Shown here: one piece after another, positions 10,646 through 25,429 of the stretch
Position numbering within the stretch: position 1 is the first letter of the stretch
Layout of the letters: every line of letters starts with the position of its first letter
Assembly (NCBI GenBank): GCA_928212115.1
Contig: CAKMRJ010005634.1
Span: 117,787,785-117,851,784 of the forward strand
Source: Lactuca virosa
Taxonomy: Eukaryota > Streptophyta > Magnoliopsida > Asterales > Asteraceae
DNA length: 64,000 bases
Direction: 5' to 3'
Position numbers and translations under genes: made by a program
Notes under the pieces: generated by a model
The model's input: the letters and a program-made list of their open reading frames with translations, nothing else
Database searches by the model: none
What the model was told of the DNA's origin: nothing

Positions 10646-10722
10646 AGAGACAAACTTGAAAATGTCATAACTTTAAATCTAGTGTACCAAGAGACAAATT
10701 TGAAAATGTCATAACTTTGAAT
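10646..10722. repeat. Two diverged 33-bp direct copies
   Basis: GAGAGACAAACTTGAAAATG-type sequence at 10646-10678 recurs at 10690-10722 with a few substitutions. It is a small local duplication next to the MITE. Confidence 0.6.
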
Positions 10723-10853
10723 TGTCCGAACTGGTCCTTGTTTTTTCCTATGTTCATGTTTAAACATAACAAAGGTTTTGAAACAATAAAATTCCACAAT
10801 TTGAATTAAGATCTTAATAAGTGACTTAATGGGATACTTTTTTTGAACGGCAA

Positions 10854-10907
<54 letters not shown>

Positions 10908-10923
10908 TATTATATATATATAT
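10854..10923. repeat. (AT)n microsatellite at the LINE 3' end
   Basis: AT run with one slip, lying just past the 3' end of the minus-strand LINE. It may derive from the LINE's 3' tail. Confidence 0.95.
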
Positions 10924-10960
10924 AACAACACTAGCAAGAAGCTCGTGAATAAGAAAACGA

Positions 10961-13245
10961 TTACATCAAAGTATGTAAAATAGGGTTTTGAAGCCACAAA
11001 TTCCAATCAATATGGAACTTATGCTTCATATGAACCACCCATGAAAAAGAAAAAGAAATAATATTACCAAAAAGTCTATCCTTTTTCGGTCTAACACGAT
11101 AAAAAACACAATTGTTCCTAAAGTTCCAAAGACACCACCAAGTAGTAGATATAATAGCATCCAACACATCTTTATGCGCTTTAGATAAGGAAACTGAATC
11201 AATACCCCCCCCCCCCCCCCCCCCGAGCATCACTAACCAACAACAAAGAAGAAAAATCAAAATCACACCATTGGCCAACCTTGTTCATAACCTTATTAGC
11301 AACATAACATGACAGAAACACGTGATTAACATTCTCCGCATGCACACCACAAATTGGACACAACACACTAGACACATCAATACCACGAAGAATAAGATTA
11401 TCTTTGGTAGGAAGACGATTTAAAAACACCCTCCAACAAAAAAATGTTCACTTTAATGGGAATTAAAGTATTCCACTTCGTATATAACCCACCAATAGGA
11501 AGAGTAGCATCATTAATGAATAAACAGGTATCTTTAACTATGAACTCCATCCCATTTGTTAACTCCAAATACCAACTTTCAGGACAATCTGAGAGAACCA
11601 TCGGGCGGAGAAGATCTAAAAGAGCTAACAATTGAGCTTGTTCGATACCTCCCCTCAGTTCGTGTCTCCATCTCCATCTCCAATCTTGATTTTCCCTCCT
11701 ATCAGTAATCGAGCAATCCAAATCTGTTTCAAGAGCCGCAAGCCCAGGAAACACTAGGGAAAGCTCCAAGTTTTCTAACCAAATATCTCTCCAGAACAAA
11801 GTGGAACTACCATTACCTACAACTTTTTTCAACGTGGATAACGGAATAACTTATTTTTCATGGAGTTTTAAAGTTGCAGAAACAATGCCCGACCAAACAC
11901 CTTTAACAGGAAGTCGAGAGCCCTCTAGGAAACCCCCCCGAAGCACCATAAATAGACTTTAAAACTCGGACCCATAAAGAACCTGGATTATTTACAAAAC
12001 GTCACCTCCACTTCAAAAGTAAGGAATCATTGAAAGCCATAAGGCTCCCAATACCAAGACCACCTTGATGTTTAGCAACCAACACCAACGGCCACCTAAC
12101 CCATGGTATTTTTTTTCTCACCCATCTCATCTCCCCAAAAAAATGAAGATCTAATCGATTCAAGAATCTCACCTTCTTTCACAAGCATTTTGAAAATAGA
12201 ACAATAATAGATGGCAAGAGACCCAAGTACTGATCTTAAAAGAGTATATCTGCCTCCAGTAGACAACATTTTAACCTTCCACACATAATTTGGCTTTGAA
12301 CTTCTCCAAGATAGGATCCGAACTAGCAATTCTCTCCATGTTCAACCCAACCGGAACTCCTAGATATTTAAAAGGAAGAGAACATGTCTCACAACCATAA
12401 GCCATCACAAAGTTTGTTATCTCTACATACATCACCCCAACACCATAAAGACTAGATTTTTGCAAATTAATTCGCAGACCAGAAACGTCATAGAAACACT
12501 GCAAAATAATAATTAGGTTCTCCACATTCTCCTTCGACCACTAACCAATAAACAAAGCATCATTGGCATAAAGTAAATAAGATACCCGAATTTGATCTAT
12601 ACCAACATAAAGGGGTTGAAAAAACCCAACCTCCACAACATCACCCATAGCAACATTCAAAGCCTCCATAACCAAAAGAAACAAAAGGGGCAAAAGCGGA
12701 TCACCTTGCCTAAGGCCGCGCTCTAAAAGAAATTCATTTGTAGGACTTCCATTGATAAGAATAGAAGATCTGGAAGAAATAAGGCAAGCATTAATCCACA
12801 CAATCCACTTAGAACCAAAACCAAGGAAAGCTATAACTTGTGCCAAAAACCTCCATGAAATTGTGTCATAAGCTTTTTCAAAATCAATTTTCAGGATCAT
12901 GCTCTTCTTTTTATATTTCTTACACCAAGAAATCGTTTTAATAATAAGGACGGGAGATTCAAGAATTTGCCTGCCTTGTAAGAAAGCAGATTGTTCCACC
13001 CCAACCACTGAACCAACCACCTTGGCTAAACGGTTGGCATGAATTTTTAAATTATTTTATACAAAACACCAATCAAGATCATCGACCTAAAATCCTTCAC
13101 CATGCGGGGATCTTTCACCTTCGAAATTAAAGTAATAAACGAGGAATTGCACCCTGGAGGAATAGAGTTATGCTCCCCAAAATCCGCCATAAAAGCATTA
13201 GTGTCGGGTTTCAAACGACTTAATGAGATACTTAATATGATTTTG
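10961..13245 (-). pseudogene. 5'-truncated non-LTR retrotransposon (LINE) with RT and zf-RVT
   Basis: Consecutive minus-strand segments in shifting frames give a plant L1-type ORF2 relic. It begins with PPGCNSSFITLI.K and a LIGVLYKI-like RT motif (about 13200-13050). Next come FEKAYD, GLRQGDPL and YANDALF (13020-12541), SGLRINLQKS and FKYLGVPVG (12525-12300), and LRSVLGSLAIYY and SFFWGD (12250-12100). A maturase-like WRDIWL segment follows, then a zf-RVT zinc motif CPICG...NHVFLSC (11429-11330) and a terminal WCLWNFRN. The endonuclease half is missing, as in most 5'-truncated insertions. The catalytic YADD reads YAND, there are nonsense codons (for example at 12541), and a C-run interrupts the zf-RVT region. 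It is inactive. Confidence 0.93.
11205..11224. repeat. 20-bp homopolymer C run inside the LINE
   Basis: Twenty consecutive C on the plus strand (poly-Gly or frameshift on the LINE strand). It is unusual in an AT-rich region and liable to length error in assembly. Confidence 0.9.
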
Positions 13246-13321
13246 ACACACCTATTGATACATATATGTAGCACTTGAGTTCCCAAACCATTCTTGAAGA
13301 AGAATGGATGTGTTAGAGCCT

Positions 13322-13336
13322 TATATATATATATAT

Positions 13337-13426
<90 letters not shown>
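13322..13426. repeat. (AT)n microsatellite
   Basis: About 100 bases of AT dinucleotide with a single interruption near 13338. Confidence 0.97.
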
Positions 13427-13428
<2 letters not shown>

Positions 13429-13816
13429 GTGTTGTAAAAATCCTGTCTAGGTCCCGATTAATCTCTGATTAATCCCTAGATGTTACCCAACCGACTAGAG
13501 GACGCCTAACGATTAATCCATGCATACACAATGAGTGAAACAATAGAAAACGATGAAATTTTAATACTTTAAAGAAGTTATATCTCAATAGAAACTATTT
13601 GATGAATTTTTAGTGCTGTAGTAATCATATTAACCTATTTTGTTATGATATTAGTTGTATTTACGAACTTTGTTATGATATTAATCATATTTAGTTTTTT
13701 AAAATTCAACAACTTAGCAGTTAATGGTCCCCGATTAATCCTCAGATTAATCCTCACCTAGCCAATTATTCCCTAAACCCCAGTCCACCGATTAGCTAAT
13801 GTCTACGTTTTTTACA

Positions 13817-13820
<4 letters not shown>
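13429..13820. mobile_element. Probable hAT-type MITE between two AT tracts
   Basis: Begins TAGTGTTGTAAAAA and ends TTTTTTACAACC; the inverted match is about 10 bases, followed by partial similarity. Internally the words GATTAATC and CCGATTAATC recur in both ends. Length about 390 bp, no coding capacity. Termini of the GTTGTAAAA type are common in hAT elements. The target duplication cannot be read because both flanks are (AT)n. Confidence 0.5.

Positions 13821-13889
<69 letters not shown>
13821..13889. repeat. (AT)n microsatellite
   Basis: AT run directly abutting the right end of the putative MITE; probably one original tract with 13322-13426. Confidence 0.97.
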
Positions 13890-13894
<5 letters not shown>

Positions 13895-15796
13895 TGACTT
13901 TTGATAATAACATATGATCATATAGGGATACATCAATAACAAGTTGATATAAATATATTGTTTATAAGAATTTGATTCTTGATAAATAAAAGTATCATGA
14001 TTTATATCATAAGGTATGATATATAAATTCATGTACATCTTTTTTTGACTTAAAGACGTTTTATCTTTTAGCTAAGATGCCATGGATTTATAAAATATAA
14101 AAGTAATAAGATATTTAAAAAAATCTTTCTTTCTTTTATATAAAAACCAAAGCTACTGAAAGAGGGTACAAGACATGGTCTCTTGATTATTTTATTAAGA
14201 AAGACATGCTTTAGAAGCATGTCTTTAGAATATGATTAAGCATGGGACATAAAAAGATATGGTAGGTCTTAAAGTGTTAAGATCTAATGGGTAAAAAATT
14301 AGCTTTAAGAAATGATTTCATTCTTCCTTTTCCTTAGACGAATTTCCGAGATTTCACTCTCATACTATATTCTCTTTCTTTTTGTTCCTAACTAGTTAAG
14401 ATATAAGTTAAAGGTTGGTACTTTGATGCTCTCTTTTAAGACAAAAGATTGAATTTTGTTCTTAAAGGTTTAAGATCTTATTTTGAAAGCATAAAGACTA
14501 GCATCCAAGTCAAGTTGGTTATTATTGTTGGATTACTTCTAGAGGAATTCTTATTTGAATTATTGTCATCACTTCATCAACTTCCAACCTCCCAAGAGGA
14601 ATCAAATATATCAAAGGTTGTAATACTTTTCTTTTTCTATGATTGAGTCAATCTTTTCTTACATGAAAAATGATACTTGTTAGGATAAAATAATTTTATG
14701 TTTATTCAAGAATTTAACAATTTCGTTGTCGTTTTTAGTGTTTTTAGAAACTGAGTTTTAAATAAAATCCAACAATTTGCATCAAATCCATTTTCATGCA
14801 TGTTTAGATTATTTAGATTGTTTGGATAATCTTTATTTTTGGAAATCATGGATGGTTTTCTTTTGTATGAAAATATCATACATATTTTTTATGAAAACTT
14901 TAAAATGTTTATAGCTATTATTTTATATGACCAAAATTTTTAACATGCATTTTTTTGTCATAAAGTTGTGTTAGAAAAACAAAAGTGTTGTTTTATTTGT
15001 AAACATTTATTTAAAGTGCATAAACTAGCCATGAACCTTTTGTGATGTTATTTAGAGCTCAAATGTAAAACCTTCATATAAGATATTAATTTTAAAATTT
15101 GAACTCGTCAATATATGAAATTGGATCATATAAAGAAACTATCAATAAGATATGGTGTTAATAAAAGAATATAATGTCTTATTGGATGTATGAAATAACC
15201 ATGATATCACATGTTTTAAAACTAGAATATTAAAAAACACAAAAACCCTTATTCAAAACGCAAGTCTATATCATCCAAATATAGGAACATTTGCACATCA
15301 TTTGAAATGATGTTTATAAGATAAAGGTCACCTAACCATTTGTATTATCTTTTGATCACCAAAGTGTTTTCCTGATTACTATAACTAGTTATGGGCTGAT
15401 TACATAAGTTTCTCTAATTATATGACTTAGTCGGAAATATTTTGTGATAAATATCACATAAGCAAAAGAGGTTCTATGCATAGATGAGATCAAATATGTT
15501 AATTACAAAAACTTGTTAGTGATCCCATACCACTAGAATTTATATATTAGAACATAACCAATAATCGTTAGCTACCTTGTTGAATTATTGAATTAAATAA
15601 ATTGGATAAAATTTATTTGTTTTGCAACTTAGATCCTGGAATTTAATAATTAATGTTTTAGAAACATACATGGTATTAATTATTTAAGATTTGAATATAG
15701 AAAATACTAAATGAATTATAACAAATTTTATAGATGATCACAAAACCCACTCTTGCACCCATGTACCACCTTTCTCTTGATTATTTACAAGAGATA
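13890..15796. other. AT-rich spacer without a supported gene
   Basis: No open frame of note and no recognisable element termini. It contains one perfect 12-bp-arm palindrome at 14200-14226 (AAAGACATGCTT, 3-base loop). Nothing else is visible. Confidence 0.6.
14200..14226. repeat. Perfect short palindrome (12-bp arms, 3-bp loop)
   Basis: AAAGACATGCTT at 14200-14211, loop TAG, then its reverse complement at 14215-14226. It could form a tight hairpin. No gene or promoter context is seen. Confidence 0.85.
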
Positions 15797-16149
15797 GTAA
15801 CTGTAACGACCCAAAAATCAAGGGTAAAAATTTTATTTTTAATATAGCCAAAACTTAGATATCATTTATTCCAAACATTCCAAAACATCGTTAGTTAAAA
15901 CATTTATCAGAGTTTATCCCAAAATCATTTATTGCAGAAAACATGGGTGTGCGCATTGCGATCAATCCGAGCCCTTCTTTTCCAAATCAATGATACCTGA
16001 AACCAATAAACAAAACTGTAAGCACGAAGCTTAGTGAGTTCCCCAGAGCATACCCCATATAGTCCACATAATCACATAATCACATAATCCATATTAGCTA
16101 TAAAAGCTACACAAACCATATCAATCACATATCCATGTATATCAACATA

Positions 16150-16490
16150 TACGGATGCCGTGGGCTCGTCCCCAGGGTCTTACTCCAGGATGCCATGGGC
16201 TCTCCACATGGTCTTACACCTAAGTGCCATGAGCTCTCCCATGATCTTTGATAGGAAAGCCATGGGCTCTCCACATGGTCTTACATCCAGGTGCCATGGG
16301 CTCTCCCATGGTCTTCCATGCAAGTATCACAAAGACAACTAGCATACCACATAATCACTAGCATACCACCTATACATGCATACCAGACATATCAGTAGTG
16401 AATCTACACTAACACTACAACATAGTAGGAAATCCACGGGCTCTCCACATGGTCTTACATCCAGGTGCCATGGGCTCTCCCATGGTCTTC
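16150..16490. repeat. Degenerate tandem repeats within the solo LTR
   Basis: Units of the type GCCATGGGCTCTCCACATGG followed by TCTTACATCCAGG recur at least six times (five between 16150 and 16320, again at 16430-16490), alternating longer and shorter versions. They create a spurious plus-strand open frame at 16160-16342. Confidence 0.8.
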
Positions 16491-17039
16491 CATACCAACA
16501 TACCACATATACCACTAGCATACTTCCTAGCACATAACCAGCTAACATGACACATAATACAACTTCAGCTAGTATACCAGATATCATAAAATAGGCCGGC
16601 CTTGGTGCCTTAGACCCATTGGTATGGTGAGGAGGCTCACCTCACACTGCAGAAGCTTCCCGCATGAATTCCTTAGCTGCCGCCCCACCAGCTTCCCGAG
16701 CTGTCACTACCAATCAATATACCCAATTAGCAATTGGGTCCCATACCATAATCCTTAATCCATGCATGGGGTAAAATGACCATTCTACCCGTGGCCCAGT
16801 ATGATCCAAAAATAAGGCGCAAACTCAAAACAAAAGCCCAACACTAGGTAGGCTTTCCAAGCCCACTAATGGCCCAATTTGCTAAATTGGGCCCAATCCC
16901 TCTAATGGGCTTTACCTTAAGCCCACACATATTCCTGGCCCAAAACATCTGACTTCTGATGGTCCACTAAGGTCCAAAGTCCCAAAGTCCACTGCATGGC
17001 CCAACCCGAGGCCCAAAACAGTCCAAGCCCACAACTGAT

Positions 17040-17130
17040 GAGTACGCGGGGCGTACTCCCTTGTATGCTAAGCGTACTGGCTGAAGGTGGTGTACGCTGC
17101 GCGTACCTGCATGTACGCCCAGCGTACTCC
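17040..17130. repeat. Cluster of GTACGC-N3-GCGTAC palindromes in the solo LTR
   Basis: Four imperfect copies of a palindrome with GTACGC / GCGTAC arms around a 3-4-base centre. Confidence 0.8.
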
Positions 17131-18082
17131 TTTGTTAAGCTACTTTTTCATTAAGTGATTAATACTCCATTCCAGCAGCTACAGTTACAGATCCAAGTCC
17201 TCTTTGACATCTTAATCCATAAAGTTGAATGCTTTAAGCCTTTGCATGGCTTAATGAATCCCAAACACCAAAGATGAATTCCTAAAGGTCAAAATCACTC
17301 CCAAAATGTCTCAAAACTTCTTAATACCTTAAGACCTCAGTCCAAACTCCCAGATCTGATTTCAAGGGACCTCTTAAGTCATAAAGTTTCCAACTTTATG
17401 ACTTAGCATAAATCAAGGGGGTCCAAACCAAAACCCTAAGTCCCAAACTTCATCAAATGACCACTAAATCATGCATGGAAGGTTTATACCCATCAAGATC
17501 CAAACTTTGTGACTCCATAACCTCAATAAGGACCAAATGTAGAGCTTTAAAGGTTCTGGAGTAGCTTCTACTCACAAGAACCACCACAAAGGGACGAAAA
17601 CCATAACCAAAAACCACATAGCTAGATCTACATGAAAGAGTTGTCAAGGTTGAGACTTTATACCTCCAAAAGCTTGCAAAGTTGACGAAGGTTCTGGATC
17701 TAGAAGCTTGACTCCAACCATAGCTTGATCACCAAGTTCCTTCTTCTTCAAGGTCCAAACATAACAAGTCATAACCCAACTAGATTCACATGAGAAAGCC
17801 ACCAAGATCCAAACTTTATACTTTTTGGAGTTAGATCAATATGATTAGGGCTTGGATCCACAAGCTTCAAGCCAAGCAATGCTTCCTCAAGGAACTCCTT
17901 CTTCCACAATAAGCACCAAAAACCCACTAAATCACCAAAAAGCTGAAGAATCACTCAAATGGAGGCTAAGGGTCAATTTCTAGGGTTTAGAGGGATGGAG
18001 GCTGAAGATATTAGGGTTAGGTTATGAGATAAGGAGCTTAAATAGGGTCCAAGACCCTAAAATAGGGTTCTGATCTGACTGG

Positions 18083-18240
18083 CGTACGCCCAACGTAATT
18101 CTGGTACGCCCAGCGTACTCCGAAGAACATTCGCGACCATCCTGGTCAGTACGCTCAACGTACTCCAATGTACGCCCAACGTACTTCCTTCTTCACTAGT
18201 ACGCCCCACGTACTCTTTGTGTACGCCCCGTGTACTCGGC
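18083..18240. repeat. Second cluster of GTACGC-N3-GCGTAC palindromes, upstream of the LTR TATA box
   Basis: About six copies, mostly GTACGCCCAACGTAC or GTACGCCCAGCGTAC, 40-200 bases upstream (minus sense) of the TATTTAAG box. Placement suggests a promoter element of the LTR. Confidence 0.8.
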
Positions 18241-18679
18241 TAAGCCTGAAAAACCACGAAACTTCCGAAGGCCATAACTTCTTCGTTATAAGCCCGATTC
18301 CGACGATCCTTATATCCACTGAAAGGTGACGAGAAGCCCTACACTTCTATAAAGTCAAACCTTTCTTAATAACTTCCGAACAAAAATCCATTTTCCACAA
18401 AAGCCCGAACTGCCACTTTATCGAAATACCCCTAGGCTCCAAAATACGAACCGCACACCCGAATCACTTCTAATACATCACCCGCACCCAAATAGGCCTA
18501 GATCTTACCTTCCCAAAGCCATAGTACTTATATTGACCGACCTTCGAGCTACAGCCTCAGACTAGGAGTCAATTCGGATCAGAGCGTTACATTAACATTC
18601 AATGTTTATAATTTATGTTGTATAGTGCTTTGAGAATTGTCCTTAAAAACGAACATATATTATATATATTCTAGAAGGT

Positions 18680-19330
18680 CGAGTTTCTGAACAACCTCTG
18701 CCAACCAGATGGTATGGTCACGATGCTTGGTGGAAGCGTTATTATAACGTCATTGATGTATCTTACATCATATTAGGAACAATGATCTCTGACCTTCAGT
18801 AGGACTTAGAAAATTTAGAAGCATATTAGATGATTTGACAAGTAAAGCATATATTCCAACATAATATTGATGTATGGTACAAACCAATTCATACGTTGGA
18901 TGATAGCAAGGTCAATACGTTGGATGATAGCAAGGTCAAAGAGAGTCACAATGTGTGCTATAAAAGGTTTATGGTTCAGAAAAGGGAAATGAATAAAAGG
19001 CACAGTAAAAATCCAAGAAATAAAGAAAGGGCCCCAAGGTAGGATATTGTTTCTATTATGGAGATACAGGACACTAAAAGAGGAACCGACCCTACCGAAT
19101 TGAGAAATTATGGTGATACCAGCACTTCAGGTATTAATATGATAGAAATTTTACTTTTCATCTAACACTCAAGTATTTGATACTAAGTGTTAAACTAATA
19201 TTTTTAAATGTATTATAGATTTTTAATAAAAGGTAAGAAGTTGAGCATAAGCAAGTTGGCTCTCCATGTGAGCAAAGAAGCAAGGGTTGCAGACTAGAAC
19301 TTTTGGAGTTTATTATTATTTAAGTTTTCA
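18680..19330 (+). pseudogene. Heavily decayed Copia gag/protease relic
   Basis: Interrupted plus-strand translation shows a gag-like stretch, a Lys/Arg-rich linker, and at 19048-19090 a ruined zinc knuckle (CFYYGDTGH, then a stop; second Cys is Tyr, last Cys is Arg). A GIxMIEI-like segment typical of the Copia gag-protease junction follows. A 24-bp perfect tandem duplication lies at 18891-18938. Every frame is broken. Confidence 0.55.
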
Positions 19331-19769
19331 ATATAAAGACTTGTGCTGTAAAATGTTGATTGTTCTGAACAATTTATGTTAAATTTAGTTTGAAATATAT
19401 GTCTCACTTGTATGATTAAATGATTGATATTTAATTAATCATTTTTCAAAATGACCACATTTATATTCTGAAATAATTATTCTTATTTCTAGAACTAGAT
19501 CTATTAATAGAATTATAGAGTAAATATCAATATTTTTCTAAACAATAGTTCTATATGCAAACACCCTAGACTCAAATACGATTTGAATCAAATTTATATG
19601 TAACATTGTTATCTTTATTATACAAACAAGATACACATATTCCAACTTCATGGAATGGATTTTTGAAGGCAAATAAATATAATTTATTTGACATATGTGA
19701 ACCTCTTTTATTTTTGCTAAACAAGATACACATATTCCAACACCTTACGATCTGATGAGTCAAACACTA

Positions 19770-20109
19770 TACACACGCTGTCCACCAACATCTGAACTAG
19801 TGCCAACACCAACATAAGCACTAACGTCAACGTTAGTGCCATCGTCCACATTGTAACAACGACAACGTGATTTTTTGTATAATTGTCTGATTCTTTTGTA
19901 TATTAGTGATTAGACACTTTCTAATTATAAATAGTTTTGTATTTATAGAATATATATCTGATCCTAAATCTTAGTTATTAGGATCAGACTATATGTATAT
20001 TATATTATATCCCTAAAATAAAGGGATTTCCGTTTATTGAATCATATATAGTCATGCATTAGGGCCAAACCCTAATGTATCTTAGTGATCGTCTTTATGA
20101 CCGCTTTGT
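19770..20109 (+). mobile_element. Left part of a Copia-type LTR interrupted by a Gypsy element
   Basis: The block has CAACGTCA-like words, a CTTTTGTATATTAG stretch, TATAAATAG at about 19935 and ATCGTCTTTATGACC. The same ordered words occur in the Copia LTR at 54495-53993 (minus). It continues at 28013 after the inserted Gypsy element. The outer ends are uncertain. Confidence 0.45.
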
Positions 20110-22691
<2,582 letters not shown>

Positions 22692-22864
22692 ATTGGTATC
22701 AGAACATTAGTTTAAGCGAACTAGGAATTAGTAGGATTTCTACACTTAAACTTAGAGATTAAGAAATGATGGTGATGTGTGTGTCTAGGATATTTTACAA
22801 TAGACACATGCACTTGGATATTTTTGGGTATAGGCATTAAGTAATATTAAGTGCTAAATGAGAA

Positions 22865-22867
<3 letters not shown>

Positions 22868-22922
<55 letters not shown>
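22868..22922. repeat. (AT)n microsatellite in the leader of Gypsy element 1
   Basis: AT run 170 bases downstream of the primer site. Confidence 0.97.
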
Positions 22923-22924
<2 letters not shown>

Positions 22925-23245
22925 CATAACATAGGTTAAATACCTTATTTGCTATAACATACACTAGCTTACTTTAGGATAAGATGCCTAATTTTCTTTT
23001 ATGTGCGAAATGAATTGTAGTATAACATGCCTTAGATTGCCATCTAGGTTGCTATTATTAGATTTAATGTTTGTCGCCGACCTAGTATTAGAAAATTTTA
23101 TATGTTCAGATTTCTATACGTTTAATTACGGTATTAGAACTGGCACATAACTTTTGGAGTAATAAGGAGGTTTTCGCGTATAAATCTTCCATATCCATAT
23201 TTTCGTCTTAGTACATTGAACGCATGCTTGGGTCTATAGAACGTC

Positions 23246-24382
23246 ATGACCATCACAAGGAGCCGTAGAGTTGTCGCAAACAAAGGAGGTCCAACACCTC
23301 AGAACGTCGGAACGGGAGTTGCTCAAATCCCGATGACTGAAGCTCACACCCTGATGTAACACATGCTTGATCAACAACGACGCGAGTTCAAGGAGATTTT
23401 AGATCAAGATTTGGCTACCATTAGAGGCAGAGCACCTGTGATCAACGAGCCTATAATTTTCGAAGGAATCAACAACGGACCAATTCCCATGCATACAGTC
23501 CAAGAAGATAATAGTGATGACTCAAAAAGTTATCAAGGGCCGGAGAAACCAGGGGTCCAAATAACTGATTAGCCTAGGGTTTATTGCAAGTATAAGGATT
23601 TCATGACTTGAAACCCATCATCCTTTAACAGGAAGGAAGATCATGTAGGAGTCATGGATTGGATATCGGAGATGGAGTCAGCTTTCATAATGTGTGGATG
23701 CACATGCAAGCCACTATAACTTACATGGGATGAATTCTTGACCCATTTCAAAAGGAAGTTCTGTTTAGCTGAGAAAATGTTAGAATTGGAGGATCAATTC
23801 CTAGCTTTGACAAAAGTAAGCATGTCAGTGAATGAGTACACCAATGCCTTCACTGATAAAATGGAGTTCGCCCTGCAGCTTGTTCCGGACGAACTAACCA
23901 AGATTGAAAAGTATGCTAAGGGGCTACCTTGGGAGTACATTATGCTGGTTAAGCAGGCACGTACATTTGAGTAAGCCATCTGGGCTGCATAGTCTGTCGA
24001 AGGGATGATGAAGAAAAAGACAACCGATAAAGTTGAAGTCAGTGAGAAGAATAAAGTTGAGGGAAGCAACAACGACAATAACAGAAAGAAGAAGAAGTCA
24101 ATCAAAAAGTATGGGAGCAACCATGAAGGGAAGTGGTGCGACTAGTGCAAGAAGAGGCATTTTGGTGACTATGTCGTCTGTTACAAATACAAGAAGCCAG
24201 GACATATCTCTACAAACTTCCATATAAGAGGAAAAGCTTGCTTCACTTGTGGAGAAGAAGGCCATGTGAAAGCGGACTTCCATAACATTGAAAGGCCAAG
24301 GATCCTACCAATAAAGCCCAAGGGTAGAAACTACCAAATGATCATTGATGAAGCGGATGTCATTACGGGAAATCAAGAGTAG
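23246..24382 (+). pseudogene. Gypsy gag pseudogene with two altered zinc knuckles
   Basis: One reading frame from ATG 23246 to TAG 24380, interrupted by about six in-frame stops. The capsid-type core is recognisable (WDEFLTHFKRKF, then YTNAFTDKMEFA and EKYAKGLP, about 23720-23970). A Lys-rich linker and two knuckles follow: CYKYKKPGHISTNF and CFTCGEEGHVKADF. In both the last Cys is Phe, and the first also has Tyr for the second Cys. The product would be the structural particle protein; it cannot be made from this copy. Confidence 0.9.
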
Positions 24383-25429
24383 GAAGTTGCTTGTCCAAAT
24401 ATCGATATATGTGTAGTCGTCCTATACAGATAGTAATAGGATGTGAAGCACGATATAAGGGGCATACTGTTTGAATAAATGTTGTAATCATTTTTGAAAG
24501 TTATAAAAATTTCTAGTTATGTTACATCGTTGTGTGGCATTAAGAAATTATAATTTCAACATAATGGTTTGTTTAAGAATAAGTTCTGGTATAATGTGCC
24601 TTGTATAACAGAACACTACATAAGAAAGAATTTATACCAAAGGTTGGAGAAAGAAATTGCGGTTGAGGATACGTGTGGAAGAAATCCTAGTGGAGTCTAG
24701 GAAATTTGTTGTATATGATTACTTGGACACATCTATAAGTGTTAAATTGCTTTTTGTGTTCTTTAGGAAATAATGACTTGGGAAAACTGCGAGACAACTT
24801 TTGGGACGAGTATGAGTAGGCGTGGAAGGTAATATGGGCCCGTACTACCGGAAGCATAGTACTCGTACTTGGATCAGGATAAGTCACAAGTTTACTAAGG
24901 CACTAGTGATTACATTTATTCTTGTTCATTTCCATCATTAACTTCGTTTTAGTGATGACTTTTATTCCAACCCTAGTAGTCAAAGTGATCGATAGAAGTA
25001 TCGCAACCACCGTTAGGATTAAGTAGCCTGTAGCTAGAAGTTCTACCTGCTACAATATGATTATGTCACATTAGAACATGAAGGAAGGTATCCTTCGTGT
25101 GAGGACCCGAATCAAAGAGATCTGAGTCTAACCATTGTATCATCAATGAGAGGTCATTAAGGACATGACTCATCGAATTGTTACAATAGTTAAAGTGAGG
25201 ACCTTAATTTAGATTAAAAAGAGCAGGAGCTTCCAATGGAGATCGACTTTAGAAGGAAGAATAGATGCAACACCGTTAGTGGTCAAAAAGTCTAAGAGTT
25301 GGAAACTCAATAGAAAAGACATAAGAGTTACGGTTAGCACTAAAGATGGAAAGGTGACGTGCAGAGTCATTATACAAGCCCCATTTTGTTGATGATTCCG
25401 GGAGGTAATCACCCTAAGTGGGAGATAAA
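24383..25429 (+). other. Non-coding 3' internal part of Gypsy element 1
   Basis: No protease, RT or integrase frame. Blocks here (for example GGGACGAGTATGAGTAGG at about 24800 and CATTAGAACATGAAGGAAGG at about 25070) also occur in the same order in Gypsy element 2 (about 35635 and 36030). Confidence 0.75.

Larger units (their letters stand above)
15802..18591 (-). mobile_element. Solo LTR, 2.79 kb, minus-strand orientation
   Basis: Begins TGTAACG and ends CGTTACA. It is flanked by five-base sites GTAAC (15797-15801) and TTAAC (18592-18596) that agree at four of five positions, consistent with an old target duplication. No second LTR or internal region is present. Orientation is minus: a TATTTAAG box at 18044-18037 is preceded by a GC-rich motif cluster and followed by a leader-like region, with AATAAA near the far end (15933-15928). 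The TGTAACG...CGTTACA ends resemble large Asteraceae Gypsy LTRs. No protein is encoded. Confidence 0.82.

Noticed and set aside
16160..16342. Plus-strand 60-codon frame in the solo LTR
   Set aside because: Created by the GCCATGGGCTCTCC tandem repeat; no codon bias or domain.
23794..24120. Minus-strand 108-codon frame
   Set aside because: Shadow of the Gypsy gag pseudogene on the other strand; Ser/Leu/Phe-rich from complementary Lys/Glu codons.
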